A stretch of 64,000 nucleotides of DNA from Glaciecola sp964195425 (GTDB lineage: Bacteria > Pseudomonadota > Gammaproteobacteria > Enterobacterales > Alteromonadaceae). Numbering within the stretch: position 1 is the first letter of the stretch; each line of letters starts with the position of its first letter. Made by a program: the position numbers and the translations under genes. The notes beneath the pieces were generated by a model that made no database searches, was not told the DNA's origin, and saw only the letters and a program-made list of their open reading frames with translations. Positions 1 to 8,646 of the stretch are shown in pieces. The stretch covers positions 124,001-188,000 of the forward strand of contig CAXMOM010000043.1 of NCBI GenBank assembly GCA_964195425.1, in the 5' to 3' direction.

Positions 1-802
1 ATAATGTTTTGTTCTTATTAAGCCCCCATAGCTTGTCTTCGGCCACATAAAGCTTATTTATTTTAGCTTTCTCAAACTTACTATTTATTGTTGTAAATGG
101 AGAAAAAGCATTTGTCTTTAGATTGAACTGGTAAAGGCCATGTTCATCTAAAGAAAGATAAACAGCATTTGAATCAACAACAACATCTTCAATACGCCCG
201 TTGATTTTGCCTTCAATTATGCTACTTATTCCTATATGGGTGATTACATCCTCAGGGGGATTAAAGGAATATATACCGTTTGTCAGACTAATAAACCAAA
301 TATGTCCGTTCGGCAGTTCAATTATTTGCATAAATTCAGTGTTAGATGGAAAGTCTATTCTGTGTGATAGGCGTTTAAACCCTTCGGTTTCTGGTAAGAA
401 GAGATCAATACCCTCCATCGATGCTATCCATAGCCGACCCTCGCTGTCACTAAAAATATCATTTATCCAATTATTACTTAAAGAATCTTGAGTATTGCGA
501 ATTACATTAAAATGCGTAAAGGTTCTGCCATCGTACTTATCTAAACCGTCTTGTGTGCCTAACCAAATAAAGCCCTGCGCGTCCTGCTCAATAACATTAA
601 CAACAGGATTGATTGGGCTAATTTCAGGGTCAATATTTGTAAAATATAGCGCTTGAAATTGAGGCGAAAATAAATCATTTGCCTCACTAAACGAGATCGG
701 GAGTATTAGCATTAAGAATGCTAATACTCTAAATTTATTGCTATTGAGATAGCTAAGTTTCGCCGCAAGCCCAAAAGCGAATTGGTGTGAATTCGTTTTC
801 AT
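1..802 (-). CDS. Two-component-type beta-propeller sensor, N-terminal part (runs off the window)
   Basis: Reading leftward from an ATG at 802-800 the frame stays open to the window edge, giving 267 residues. A hydrophobic stretch at about residues 24-40 (FRVLAFLMLILPISFSEA) is a signal peptide or signal anchor. It is followed by regulator-propeller (Reg_prop) repeats. The first is nearly canonical, with GFIWLGTQDGLDKYDG at about 77-92, and weaker blades contain GRLWIASMEGIDLF (about 122-135) and GHIWFISLTNGIYSF. This architecture is known from large one-protein two-component systems and from receptor diguanylate cyclases, where two periplasmic propellers precede a YYY domain, a membrane helix and a cytoplasmic output domain. 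The output domain lies outside the window, so kinase versus cyclase cannot be decided. It is divergent from the peptide exporter genes, so a sensing role for that system is plausible inference. Confidence 0.8.
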   Translation of the reverse strand, partial: MKTNSHQFAFGLAAKLSYLNSNKFRVLAFLMLILPISFSEANDLFSPQFQALYFTNIDPEISPINPVVNVIEQDAQGFIWLGTQDGLDKYDGRTFTHFNVIRNTQDSLSNNWINDIFSDSEGRLWIASMEGIDLFLPETEGFKRLSHRIDFPSNTEFMQIIELPNGHIWFISLTNGIYSFNPPEDVITHIGISSIIEGKINGRIEDVVVDSNAVYLSLDEHGLYQFNLKTNAFSPFTTINSKFEKAKINKLYVAEDKLWGLNKNKTL

Positions 803-1144
803 TCTTGTATTATCGACAGTTACAACGTTTTTATAAATGAAAAAGCCAGTAAACCTGAAATGTTCGCCAAATCTCAACAACGCTAAACGCTATCTGCAGT
901 ATGGACCTAATTATCAACATCCTTTTCTAGCCCAGAGTGCAAGGTCTGTAAACCCATCAATATTAACCACTGTTGCATAGATCAGCTAAAGCATTTATCC
1001 TTCCAAAAGTAGCTCACTATATAAGACAATTCGTGAGCAAGTTACTCTCCCATTTGTATTGGTCTATGAGCAAATTATAAAAACTAATGATACTAATTTT
1101 ACCCCCCATCAAACTACGTATTCTTTGCAAAGTGTGTAAATACT
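803..1144. other. Divergent intergenic region between sensor and exporter
   Basis: These 342 bases separate the divergent sensor and HlyD genes and should carry both promoters. I saw no convincing -35/-10 pair or terminator. A 47-codon plus-strand ORF (837-980, starting MKKPVNLKCSPN) is open but has no ribosome binding site or GG motif, so it is not called as a gene. Confidence 0.5.
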
Positions 1145-2332
1145 TTGGATGATAAAAGCATGCAAGACGAGAATGTAACATTCCGTCAAGATTCCATAGA
1201 TAATGTGTTTTCGCAGGGCGCAAAGCCATTTTTTGTAAAATCACCTTCCAACCTTTCCAAATATACAGTTACCTTTTTGTGTTTGTTGTTGTTTATTTTT
1301 GCATCATTATATTTTATCAAATTGCCTATTCACATAAAAGCAATCGGTGAGGTATTGGCCGGGAAAGACTACCATCAAATTGTGATAAATGAAGATAATC
1401 AGGTGGTTACCAATGTGGCAATACTTGAGGGCGAACAAGTGATTCAAGGGCAAGTGCTTTTGCAACTTGATAGCAGAGACAAAGTCTTAACGCGAACAGA
1501 GCTGTTAGTGCTCAATCTTCAAATCCAAGAGTTGCAAGAGCAATTAAACAAAGTAGCAAACCACTATCGCGAGAGTGCAGGCAATATCAGTAAACAACGT
1601 GCAGAGCACAACAGGGTAGTTAAGCAATTGGAGAATGAGCTTATTGCAGAAAATGCGATATTAGCTCGGTACAAAGAAAACGTTGCTAACGGTTTAACGG
1701 CCGCTACACTTGAAGATACGCAAAAGCGCTTTGTTTCGCAGGCGCAGGGGCGTTTGATCAAAGAAAAGTCTGTTTTCACTGCACTTGATTTAGCTCAACT
1801 TGAAATTAACGATAATTATAAGCGCCAAAAAGATACTGCTTTAGCGGAAATTGCTAGGCTAACAGTAAAAAAAGACCAAATAAGCAAAGGCCTTCAAGTT
1901 TTATCTCCCTGTAACTGTGTGGTTGATAACGTGTTTATTGAGAACGGTATTCCCGTTGTCCCAGGCCAATCAATCCTGACTTTGTCACAAGCCAGAGACA
2001 GCTCTACATTAATGCTATACGTGCCTGCAAGCCAATATCGAAAGATTGATGAGGGCAGCAATATAAAGGTTAACGTCGCTTCTTATCCTTCAAATAAATA
2101 CGGCGCACTTAAAGCAACGGTTATAAAAGTGTCTGCATCCCCCGTACCGGGCAATATGATTCGTAAAAAAGGCCAAGGCTTACATGACGCCACGTATTTT
2201 ATTGTCAAAGCAACCATAGACAATGTGCCTGATAATGTGACTTTGGTAACAGGTATGGCGGTTGATTCAGACATTGTTATTGATGAGACATCTTTATTTG
2301 ATCTTTTGTTTGACCTTGATAACAAAAACTAA
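1145..2332 (+). CDS. HlyD-family periplasmic adaptor of a peptide exporter
   Basis: This 395-residue protein has the layout of membrane-fusion adaptors that connect a peptidase-containing ABC exporter to a TolC-type outer-membrane channel. It has a cytoplasmic N-terminus, one membrane helix at about residues 40-59, a first half-lipoyl motif around 75-110 (IVINEDNQVVTNVAILEG, with VLLQLDSRD), a long helical hairpin at about 110-230, a second half-lipoyl segment (LSPCNCVVDNVFIENG) and a beta-barrel C-terminus. The call start is TTG at 1145; an ATG at 1160 with GGA ten bases upstream is an equally possible start. The next gene encodes the matching ABC transporter 22 bases downstream, so the two form an operon. 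No outer-membrane channel gene is nearby, so a TolC encoded elsewhere is probably used. It resembles RaxA/CvaA in kind; the substrate is inferred from the neighbouring small peptide gene. Confidence 0.88.
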   Translation: MDDKSMQDENVTFRQDSIDNVFSQGAKPFFVKSPSNLSKYTVTFLCLLLFIFASLYFIKLPIHIKAIGEVLAGKDYHQIVINEDNQVVTNVAILEGEQVIQGQVLLQLDSRDKVLTRTELLVLNLQIQELQEQLNKVANHYRESAGNISKQRAEHNRVVKQLENELIAENAILARYKENVANGLTAATLEDTQKRFVSQAQGRLIKEKSVFTALDLAQLEINDNYKRQKDTALAEIARLTVKKDQISKGLQVLSPCNCVVDNVFIENGIPVVPGQSILTLSQARDSSTLMLYVPASQYRKIDEGSNIKVNVASYPSNKYGALKATVIKVSASPVPGNMIRKKGQGLHDATYFIVKATIDNVPDNVTLVTGMAVDSDIVIDETSLFDLLFDLDNKN

Positions 2333-2354
2333 GCCTTAGGAGTATTTGGAATAA

Positions 2355-4463
2355 TTGGACATTTCATTTTTCGGTAGTGGCAATAGAATGCCAATTATTC
2401 TTCAAAACGAAGTGGCCGAGTGCGGGTTAGCATCGTTGACGATGTGTTTTAATTCTTATGGTCTTGACGTTTCTCTACCGCAACTTAGAGGAAAATATCG
2501 TTTTGGCAAAGATGGAATGTCCATTGCTGATTTGTCGAGCATTTGTGAAAGCGAGGGAATGATAGGTGATGTTTACGAGCTAGGCATGGAGCATATGGGC
2601 GAATTAGGATTGCCAGCTATTCTTCATTGGGACTTATCTCACTTCGTCGTTTTAAGGAAGATACGCGGTAAGAACTTTATTATTCACGATCCGGCATTAG
2701 GTGAAATAACGATGTCTGCAGATGAAGTGTCGAAACACTTTACTGGCTACGCGATGATAATAGAAAAAGGCCAATCAGAAGAATTCGATGTTGCCAAAAC
2801 TAGCTGGGAACAAGCAAATAAAAAAGCGAAATCATTTCTTACGTTTACGGAGTTGTTTTCGCGTTCACATGGCTTAGGCAAAGGGCTAGTAAATCTAATT
2901 GTACTCACACTTATTGCACAGTTGATGGTGATGTGTATACCGCTTATTACTCAGGTAGTAATAGATGATTTTGTTGGCGCTGGTGAGGATTCTTATTTAC
3001 TGCACATAATAGCGGGCGGGATTGGACTTACGTTATTTGTATTTGTGGTTAGGTTGTTTAGAGGCTGGTCGTCGATTGTTATAGGTTACCATTGGCATTC
3101 AGGGTTTTCATCATACTTTTTTCAGCGCCTAGTTAGGCTTCCAGTGTCTTATTTTGAATCTCGAAACATTGCCGACGTGAACACCAAGTTTCGCGTCCTA
3201 GATAAATTAAAAGAGAGCTTTACGGAGCAACTCGTTGACGGATTTATTGATGGAACGATGTCGATTGTCACCATTATAGTTATGTTCATTTACATGCCTA
3301 TTTTAGCAGTTGTATCGCTTGCGTTTTTCTTCATTTATACCCTGGTAAGAATGTACTTAGTCAATAAAGAAGTGCGCTATACAGGCACTTTTTTTACCGA
3401 AAGTGTTAAAGAATCGCATACGTTTTTTGAAACCATAAGTAATATGCTTGCGGTTAAATTGTATGGCAGAGAAGGCGCACGATACCAGCAATGGAAGGCG
3501 TTTTATTTACGCAAAATGAATGCGACGGTAGTGCTAGCTAAATTGAAATTATGGTACACCAGCAGCAATGAGTTATTGGGACAAATAGAACGCCTTATTA
3601 TTCTTTTTTTAGGTGCTCTAGCGGTTATTCAGCAAGAAATAACACTTGGTATGTTGTTCGCTTTTGTGGCTTACCGAGAAATTTTTTCGACGCAAAGCAA
3701 ATCATTGTTAGACAACATACTTACCTTCAAAATATTAAAGGTCGATTTGGACCGGCTATCAGATATTGAAATGGAAGATGTTGAACAAAACATGCTGGGT
3801 GACAATTCCATTAAAAAACCAATTGATGGGAGTGTTAGTACAAAAGGGTTAAGCTATTGCTTTGATGGCGCAAGAGTCGCACTAATAACAAATTTAAATT
3901 TAAACATAAAAAAAGGTGAACATGTTGTTATTACTGGACCCTCTGGTGTCGGTAAAACCACGCTTATAAAGTTACTTGCTGGCGTAATTGAACCTACCCA
4001 AGGGGAGATTCTAATTGATGGTGCTCCGCTCAACGCCATTGGTAAAAGTCATTACAGAAAACATGTCGCCATTATTAGCCAGCAAGAAGGCCTAATATCG
4101 GGTACTCTTTTTATGAACATTGCATTTTCCGATATGGTAATAGATGAAGACAGAGTATATGAGTCTGCCAAAAGAGCGCATGTTTTTGACGAAATCACTA
4201 ACATGCCCATGCAATTTCATACCGTAGTTGCCGGTAGTCATAGCAGCTCCTTAAGCGGAGGTCAGGTGCAAAGAATCCTGATTGCCCGAGCTCTCTATGC
4301 CAACCCGAAAATACTATTTATGGATGAAGCCACATCAGCCCTTGATCCCGAAATGGAAAAAAGAGTGGTAGCGACCTTAAGTGATATGAATATAACCCGT
4401 ATTAGTGTTGCTCATAGACAAGAAACTATTGCCACAGCAGACAGAGAAATCAAATTACTTTGA
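2355..4463 (+). CDS. Peptidase-containing ABC transporter (C39 peptidase, RaxB/CvaB-like)
   Basis: The 702-residue protein combines a C39 cysteine peptidase (about 10-130), a six-helix membrane domain (about 165-440) and an ATPase domain (about 490-700), the usual length and order for this family. These proteins cut double-glycine leaders in the cytoplasm and export the released peptide. Catalytic residues are visible: Gln17 in LQNEVAECGLAS, Cys23, His96 in LSHFVVL and Asp112 in IIHDPALGE. The ATPase has Walker A (GPSGVGKTT), the signature LSGGQ and Walker B with its glutamate (ILFMDEATSALD), so peptidase and ATPase both look intact. The start is TTG at 2355; AGGAG lies 12 bases upstream, and the next ATG (2388) would leave the peptidase only just complete. 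No terminator follows, so transcription could continue into the peptide gene 477 bases downstream. Confidence 0.93.
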   Translation: MDISFFGSGNRMPIILQNEVAECGLASLTMCFNSYGLDVSLPQLRGKYRFGKDGMSIADLSSICESEGMIGDVYELGMEHMGELGLPAILHWDLSHFVVLRKIRGKNFIIHDPALGEITMSADEVSKHFTGYAMIIEKGQSEEFDVAKTSWEQANKKAKSFLTFTELFSRSHGLGKGLVNLIVLTLIAQLMVMCIPLITQVVIDDFVGAGEDSYLLHIIAGGIGLTLFVFVVRLFRGWSSIVIGYHWHSGFSSYFFQRLVRLPVSYFESRNIADVNTKFRVLDKLKESFTEQLVDGFIDGTMSIVTIIVMFIYMPILAVVSLAFFFIYTLVRMYLVNKEVRYTGTFFTESVKESHTFFETISNMLAVKLYGREGARYQQWKAFYLRKMNATVVLAKLKLWYTSSNELLGQIERLIILFLGALAVIQQEITLGMLFAFVAYREIFSTQSKSLLDNILTFKILKVDLDRLSDIEMEDVEQNMLGDNSIKKPIDGSVSTKGLSYCFDGARVALITNLNLNIKKGEHVVITGPSGVGKTTLIKLLAGVIEPTQGEILIDGAPLNAIGKSHYRKHVAIISQQEGLISGTLFMNIAFSDMVIDEDRVYESAKRAHVFDEITNMPMQFHTVVAGSHSSSLSGGQVQRILIARALYANPKILFMDEATSALDPEMEKRVVATLSDMNITRISVAHRQETIATADREIKLL

Positions 4464-4940
4464 TTTAGCTCCAATTCCCCATTTATAACTCACTAAATTT
4501 AGCTATCCATAACTTGGCGGGGTAGCAAAGTTGTGCCATTCATATTACATCCTAAAAAGTAGTATAGCTTGACCCAACTCGGACTTAATTACCGTATATT
4601 CCTACATTAGTTTATGGTGTGTATACCACCGTATGAAAAGATATAGAATAGTTTGCGAGCTTGTATTTGCCTGATTACATTGACGTTTTTCACTTGTGTA
4701 AACTTATCCCATATCGTGGCTAGACTAAAATTCATTTTATAATAGACTTTCGGTATATTTATCTATACTGTGGTGTCGAACTTGATAAGTGAGTCGCTAC
4801 GTAATCTACAGAGCAAATTTATGGGTACTCAACAGGAGCTAGAAGGAGTTTTTTTGTTTTCTTCTTTAAGCCGCAGCGTTATCAGGACTTGATAGTAAAA
4901 AAACGGACAATAATTAAAAAATAAATACGGAGTAGTAATC
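4464..4940. other. Long leader region upstream of the GG-peptide gene
   Basis: This stretch of 477 bases lies between the exporter and the small peptide ORF. It contains only very short open frames (for example 4633-4674 and 4821-4892) without supporting signals. A TATACT at 4764-4769 could be a -10 element but has no good -35 partner. It may be an independent promoter region or a long untranslated leader. Confidence 0.45.
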
Positions 4941-5012
4941 ATGAAAAAAGTTAGCACTCAGAAGCAAAAACAAGTAACTGGCGGTTCACAACTTTGGCGT
5001 AAAGGTTCGTAA
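4941..5012 (+). CDS. Small double-glycine leader peptide, candidate exported octapeptide precursor
   Basis: A 23-codon ORF starts with ATG at 4941, eight bases after CGGAG (4928-4932), and ends with TAA at 5010-5012. The predicted leader is MKKVSTQKQKQVTGG and the predicted core is SQLWRKGS. The GG pair sits where C39 peptidases cut. Relative to the cut, Val-12, Ser-11 and Val-4 fit the usual hydrophobic/serine positions of GG leaders, while position -7 is Gln rather than a hydrophobic residue. A strong intrinsic terminator begins about 33 bases after the stop, so the transcript seems built around this ORF. It lies downstream of a C39 exporter on the same strand. I infer that it is the exporter's substrate: a short basic, tryptophan-containing peptide that may act as a signal or as a very small toxin. 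The core is far shorter than a class II microcin. I recognise no named family. Confidence 0.68.
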   Translation: MKKVSTQKQKQVTGGSQLWRKGS

Positions 5013-5044
5013 TCACTTAGATTAATTGTAATTTTGATAAAACA

Positions 5045-5078
5045 AAAAAAGTGGTTGATTTTATCAACCACTTTTTAT
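5045..5078 (+). terminator. Intrinsic terminator after the GG-peptide gene
   Basis: GTGGTTGAT (5051-5059) pairs perfectly with ATCAACCAC (5063-5071) across a three-base TTT loop. The stem is extended by an A-run on the left and a T-run on the right. This is the typical form of a Rho-independent terminator and ends the short peptide transcript. Confidence 0.85.
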
Positions 5079-5500
5079 TTTCACCTAAAGAATAGACCAA
5101 TAACAGAGCTTCTGAGTTCGATTTCACTTGAATGCTAACAGCTGCATTCGCTAGAACTTAAGTTACTTTATAGTCGACTCGAGTAATACGTCTCAACGTC
5201 TAGCAATACCCACTTCGTTTCTTTATATTTTTAAATATAATGTCTCAATCATTCAATTGATTAAAAATGTAAACATTGAGCTTCCTCAAGTTGAAGCTAA
5301 CACGCACGTTTAAATCTTCCATCTAATTGCCTATTAATAATCAATCATAAATATTAAAAATGACTGTTCATATAAAGCTGAACTATCATAGGTGCAACTG
5401 TAAAGGTTATATTTTACTACGAGCGAGTTAATCAAGGTATGTAAACATTGATTCGTATAGATATTATTAATATAAGTCCTCAATAAAAAAAGGTACTCCT
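5079..5500. other. Intergenic region upstream of thiolase with a direct repeat
   Basis: These 422 bases carry no supportable gene. The 13-mer ATGTAAACATTGA occurs twice, at 5267-5279 and 5439-5451, the second copy about 50 bases before the thiolase start. The region presumably holds the thiolase promoter; I could not assign -35/-10 boxes with confidence. Confidence 0.5.
5439..5451. repeat. Direct-repeat copy near the thiolase start (second copy at 5267-5279)
   Basis: The identical 13-mer ATGTAAACATTGA is present at both positions, 172 bases apart in the same orientation. Its place just upstream of a fatty-acid/acetyl-CoA gene makes an operator possible, but AT-rich DNA can give such repeats by chance. 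Confidence 0.35.
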
Positions 5501-6688
5501 ATGAAAGAAGCCGTAATTGTCTCTACCGCGCGCACGCCAATTGGCCGTGCATTTAAAGGTGCATTTAATAACACCAAATCACCCACTATGACCGCTCATG
5601 CCATCAAGCATGCTGTTGAGCGCAGCGGCATTGAAGGTGCAGAAGTAGATGATGTAATTATTGGTTCTGTGCTTAACGCAGGCAGTGCAGGTGGTAATAT
5701 TGCGCGTTTGGCGGGTTTAGCTGCTGGCTTACCTTACAGCGCTTCAGGTCAAACAATTGATCGTCAGTGTTCGTCTGGCGTTATGGCAATTGCCACTGCT
5801 GCAAAGCAAATAATGGTCGACGGCATGAAAGTCGTTGTTGCAGGCGGTCAAGACAATATTTCAGAAGTACAGCAAAAGTATTTTGAATGGGCAAGTAAAT
5901 GTGTTGACGAGAACGTCGTGAAGCATGCACCAAATGCTTACATGCCTATGTTACTAACCGCAGAGCATATAGCCAAAAAATACGATATTTCACGTGATGC
6001 ACAAGACGAATACGCATTCTCGTCGCAAATGCGCACCGCTGCTGCTCAAGAAGCCGGCAGATTTGATCAAGAAATTGTGCCAATTTCTACTACAAAAGGG
6101 ATCTTTAATAAAGAAACCAAAGAAATTACCTTTGAAGATGTCACCTTAAGCAAAGACGAAGGCAATCGCCCATCTACCACCTTAGAAGGCCTGCAAGGAT
6201 TAAAGCCGGTTATTGAAGGCGGATGCATTACCGGTGGTAACGCTAGCCAACTGTCGGACGGTGCTTCAGCCTGCGTAGTGATGGATAGAGAATTAGCCGA
6301 ACAGCGTAACCTTGATATTTTAGGTACTTATAGAGGCATGATGGTAGCGGGTAATGAACCTGAGGAAATGGGTATTGGTCCACTTTATGCGGTGCCTAAA
6401 CTACTTAAAGTTCATGGCTTGAGTATTAATGATATAGGTTTATGGGAATTGAATGAAGCTTTTGCTTGTCAGGCTTTATATTGCCGTGACCAGCTAGGTA
6501 TTGACCCTGACATTTATAACGTTAATGGTGGTGCTATTTCAGTTGGCCATCCTTATGGCATGACCGGTGCGCGTACTGTAGGACATGCATTAATTGAAGG
6601 TAAGCGTCGTGGTGTTAAATACGTAGTAGTCACTATGTGTGTTGGCGGCGGCATGGGTGCGGCGGGCTTGTTTGAAATAAATAACTAG
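5501..6688 (+). CDS. Acetyl-CoA C-acetyltransferase (thiolase)
   Basis: This 395-residue protein is a full-length thiolase, which either condenses two acetyl-CoA to acetoacetyl-CoA or runs in reverse during beta-oxidation and ketone degradation. The nucleophile Cys90 is in TIDRQCSSG, the NEAFA motif is at about 318-322, His350 is in the GGAISVGHPYGMTGAR block, and the general-acid Cys380 is in VVTMCVGGGMG. The start ATG follows AAGGTACTCCT, a usable ribosome binding site. No fadB-like partner or other beta-oxidation gene lies beside it, so it appears to be a single-gene unit with a hairpin downstream. Whether it is biosynthetic (PhaA/AtoB-like) or degradative cannot be decided from sequence alone. 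Confidence 0.93.
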   Translation: MKEAVIVSTARTPIGRAFKGAFNNTKSPTMTAHAIKHAVERSGIEGAEVDDVIIGSVLNAGSAGGNIARLAGLAAGLPYSASGQTIDRQCSSGVMAIATAAKQIMVDGMKVVVAGGQDNISEVQQKYFEWASKCVDENVVKHAPNAYMPMLLTAEHIAKKYDISRDAQDEYAFSSQMRTAAAQEAGRFDQEIVPISTTKGIFNKETKEITFEDVTLSKDEGNRPSTTLEGLQGLKPVIEGGCITGGNASQLSDGASACVVMDRELAEQRNLDILGTYRGMMVAGNEPEEMGIGPLYAVPKLLKVHGLSINDIGLWELNEAFACQALYCRDQLGIDPDIYNVNGGAISVGHPYGMTGARTVGHALIEGKRRGVKYVVVTMCVGGGMGAAGLFEINN

Positions 6689-6743
6689 CGTTTTTGTTCA
6701 CACAACTACAAAGATTTTATTACTTAGGTGATCAGATTCTATT

Positions 6744-6770
6744 CAATAAGGGGCGCAATGCCCCTTATTG
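6744..6770 (+). terminator. Hairpin downstream of thiolase
   Basis: CAATAAGGGGC (6744-6754) pairs over 11 bases with GCCCCTTATTG (6760-6770) across the loop GCAAT. The following T-tract is short (TTG), so it may be a weak or factor-assisted terminator. Confidence 0.6.
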
Positions 6771-6939
6771 TTGACAAGCATAAATGGACTGGTACATTAA
6801 GACTACAACGAAGTGAACACAAGCGCTAGGATGCATATGCTTGATTAGCTAGCAGTAACTTGATGCACCTAATATTCCAACATTAAGTATCTTGCGTTTG
6901 CCCCGTAAAATGGATGTGCATTTTTTATAAGGCTTAGCG

Positions 6940-8607
6940 ATGAAAACATCTGCAAATGAACCCGTTAAGCTTAACGGTGAAAATGTGATATCCGCACAAG
7001 AAGTAGAAGTTACGGAAGATGAAAAAGTGACTGTGAGCGAAAAAGATTCAAAATCCCTAGAAAGTCCTACCAGCCTGTATCTCCACTCAAATAATTCCGA
7101 CAATAAAGACGATGTGGATTATCAAAAAAAGCACCAAAACGAATACCAAAAACAGCTTGAAATGTTGGCACTTTCGGTTAACGCAACAACTTCGTTTATG
7201 TATGAAATAAGCACTGGAAATACTTATCATAACGGTGATAACGCCTATCTTACTCCAGCTCACTACGTCGAATTTGCACGTGTATTAAGTCACTACCCTT
7301 CAAGACTAAAAGTATTAAATGCCGAATCGCTTAGCATTGCTCTGCCGGCTAGTACGCACATTTTGGCTATGTTATTGACGCAATCTAGCGGCGAAGCACT
7401 CGCTATTATTGGTACACCTGTTGTGGCTAAGCCTTCGGTAAAGCTTACTCAAAATCAACGCACTTTAGCCAGTTTAATTATGCAAAACCTCGAGGCAGAG
7501 TTAAGACAACGCCAACAAGCTAATACACTTCATGCAATACATTCTCAGCATCTACAAATTTCGGCATTAAACCAAGATCATATCTGCATTAAAGATAGTG
7601 CTCATAAAATGGTGTATGCCAATCCCGCTATGTTAGCGACCTTCCCAAGCTCTGCTCAAAATGTGCTATTAGGTAAATCAATTGCCCATTACTATGAGCC
7701 AAATACGAGTGCACAAATAATAGATACTGATTTAACCGCACTCATTACTGGTTATTACAAAGGTAATGAACAACTTACCTTAGCCAACGGCGAAGAAAAA
7801 ATACTGCTAACCACAAAAAAATCATTTATGGGGGTAGACGGTAAAAAATACCTTATGTCGGTTTCTCGCGATGTTACCGAAAAAGAAATTTTGATAAATG
7901 ATTTAAAACGTTCAAACAGTGATTTAGATAATTTTGCTTATGTGGCTTCGCACGACTTACGCTCACCTTTAAATGTGATCAAACGGCTTGTAACTTGGGT
8001 GAAAGAGGACTGTGATGCAGTGCTACCAAATGAAAGTAAAGAAGATCTTGCGATTGTACTTAGTCGTGTTGAGCGCATGGAAAAGTTGTTAGTAGATTTG
8101 CTTAGCTACTCACGTATTGGAAAAGACTACCAAGAAGCAAGCATCATTAATTTGCACGACTTTATGGTTGAGTTATTGTCGCTGATCGATTTGCCCATGG
8201 GCTTTGTTTTGAAATGCGACAATATTGATATTAGCGTGCCCGAGATTGCTTTTAACGTAGTGATGTTAAATTTAGTCTCTAACGCAATAAAGCATCACGA
8301 TTCAGGCAATGCGAAAATAGAAGTAAAAGCTAAGCGCAATGATAAAGGTTGGGTAATTACCGTATTAGATAACGGCCCCGGTATAGAGGCAAAAAACCGC
8401 GACCGTATATTTAAACTATTTGAGACTTTAAGGCCTCGTGATGAAGTTGAGGGAAGTGGAATGGGATTAAGTGTTGTAAAGAAGATTGTAGAGCATTATG
8501 GTGGTAGTATCGAGGTAGATGCGAATCTGCCCAGAGGCACTAAGTTTATAGTCGCTTGGCCTCAACATAATATTGCCCGTGCGGTGTTAGGCAATTTGAA
8601 TGACTAA
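6940..8607 (+). CDS. Sensor histidine kinase with GAF-like and PAS domains
   Basis: The 555-residue protein has an acidic, probably disordered N-terminus (1-70), a degenerate GAF-like region (about 75-190), a PAS domain (about 205-315, containing ICIKDSAHKMVYANPA) and a histidine kinase core. The phosphorylated histidine is His338 in YVASHDLRSPL. The ATPase has the N-box NLVSNAIKHH (about 445-454), G1 DNGPGI (477-482) and G2 GSGMGLSVVKKI (505-516). There is no membrane segment, so it is cytoplasmic, in a phytochrome-like layout without the bilin domain. The next gene, 39 bases downstream, encodes a response regulator with GGDEF and EAL domains and is the likely phosphotransfer partner. The signal sensed is unknown. 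Confidence 0.9.
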   Translation: MKTSANEPVKLNGENVISAQEVEVTEDEKVTVSEKDSKSLESPTSLYLHSNNSDNKDDVDYQKKHQNEYQKQLEMLALSVNATTSFMYEISTGNTYHNGDNAYLTPAHYVEFARVLSHYPSRLKVLNAESLSIALPASTHILAMLLTQSSGEALAIIGTPVVAKPSVKLTQNQRTLASLIMQNLEAELRQRQQANTLHAIHSQHLQISALNQDHICIKDSAHKMVYANPAMLATFPSSAQNVLLGKSIAHYYEPNTSAQIIDTDLTALITGYYKGNEQLTLANGEEKILLTTKKSFMGVDGKKYLMSVSRDVTEKEILINDLKRSNSDLDNFAYVASHDLRSPLNVIKRLVTWVKEDCDAVLPNESKEDLAIVLSRVERMEKLLVDLLSYSRIGKDYQEASIINLHDFMVELLSLIDLPMGFVLKCDNIDISVPEIAFNVVMLNLVSNAIKHHDSGNAKIEVKAKRNDKGWVITVLDNGPGIEAKNRDRIFKLFETLRPRDEVEGSGMGLSVVKKIVEHYGGSIEVDANLPRGTKFIVAWPQHNIARAVLGNLND

Positions 8608-8646
8608 GATCTATGTATTACTTATTCAATGTAAAGAGACTTACCT

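Noticed and set aside
837..980. 47-codon plus-strand ORF between sensor and exporter (MKKPVNLKCSPN...)
   Set aside because: No ribosome binding site, no GG motif and no recognisable composition; it lies in a region expected to hold two promoters.
4821..4892. Second 23-codon ORF upstream of the GG peptide
   Set aside because: It has no GG motif and no ribosome binding site, and its codons look random.
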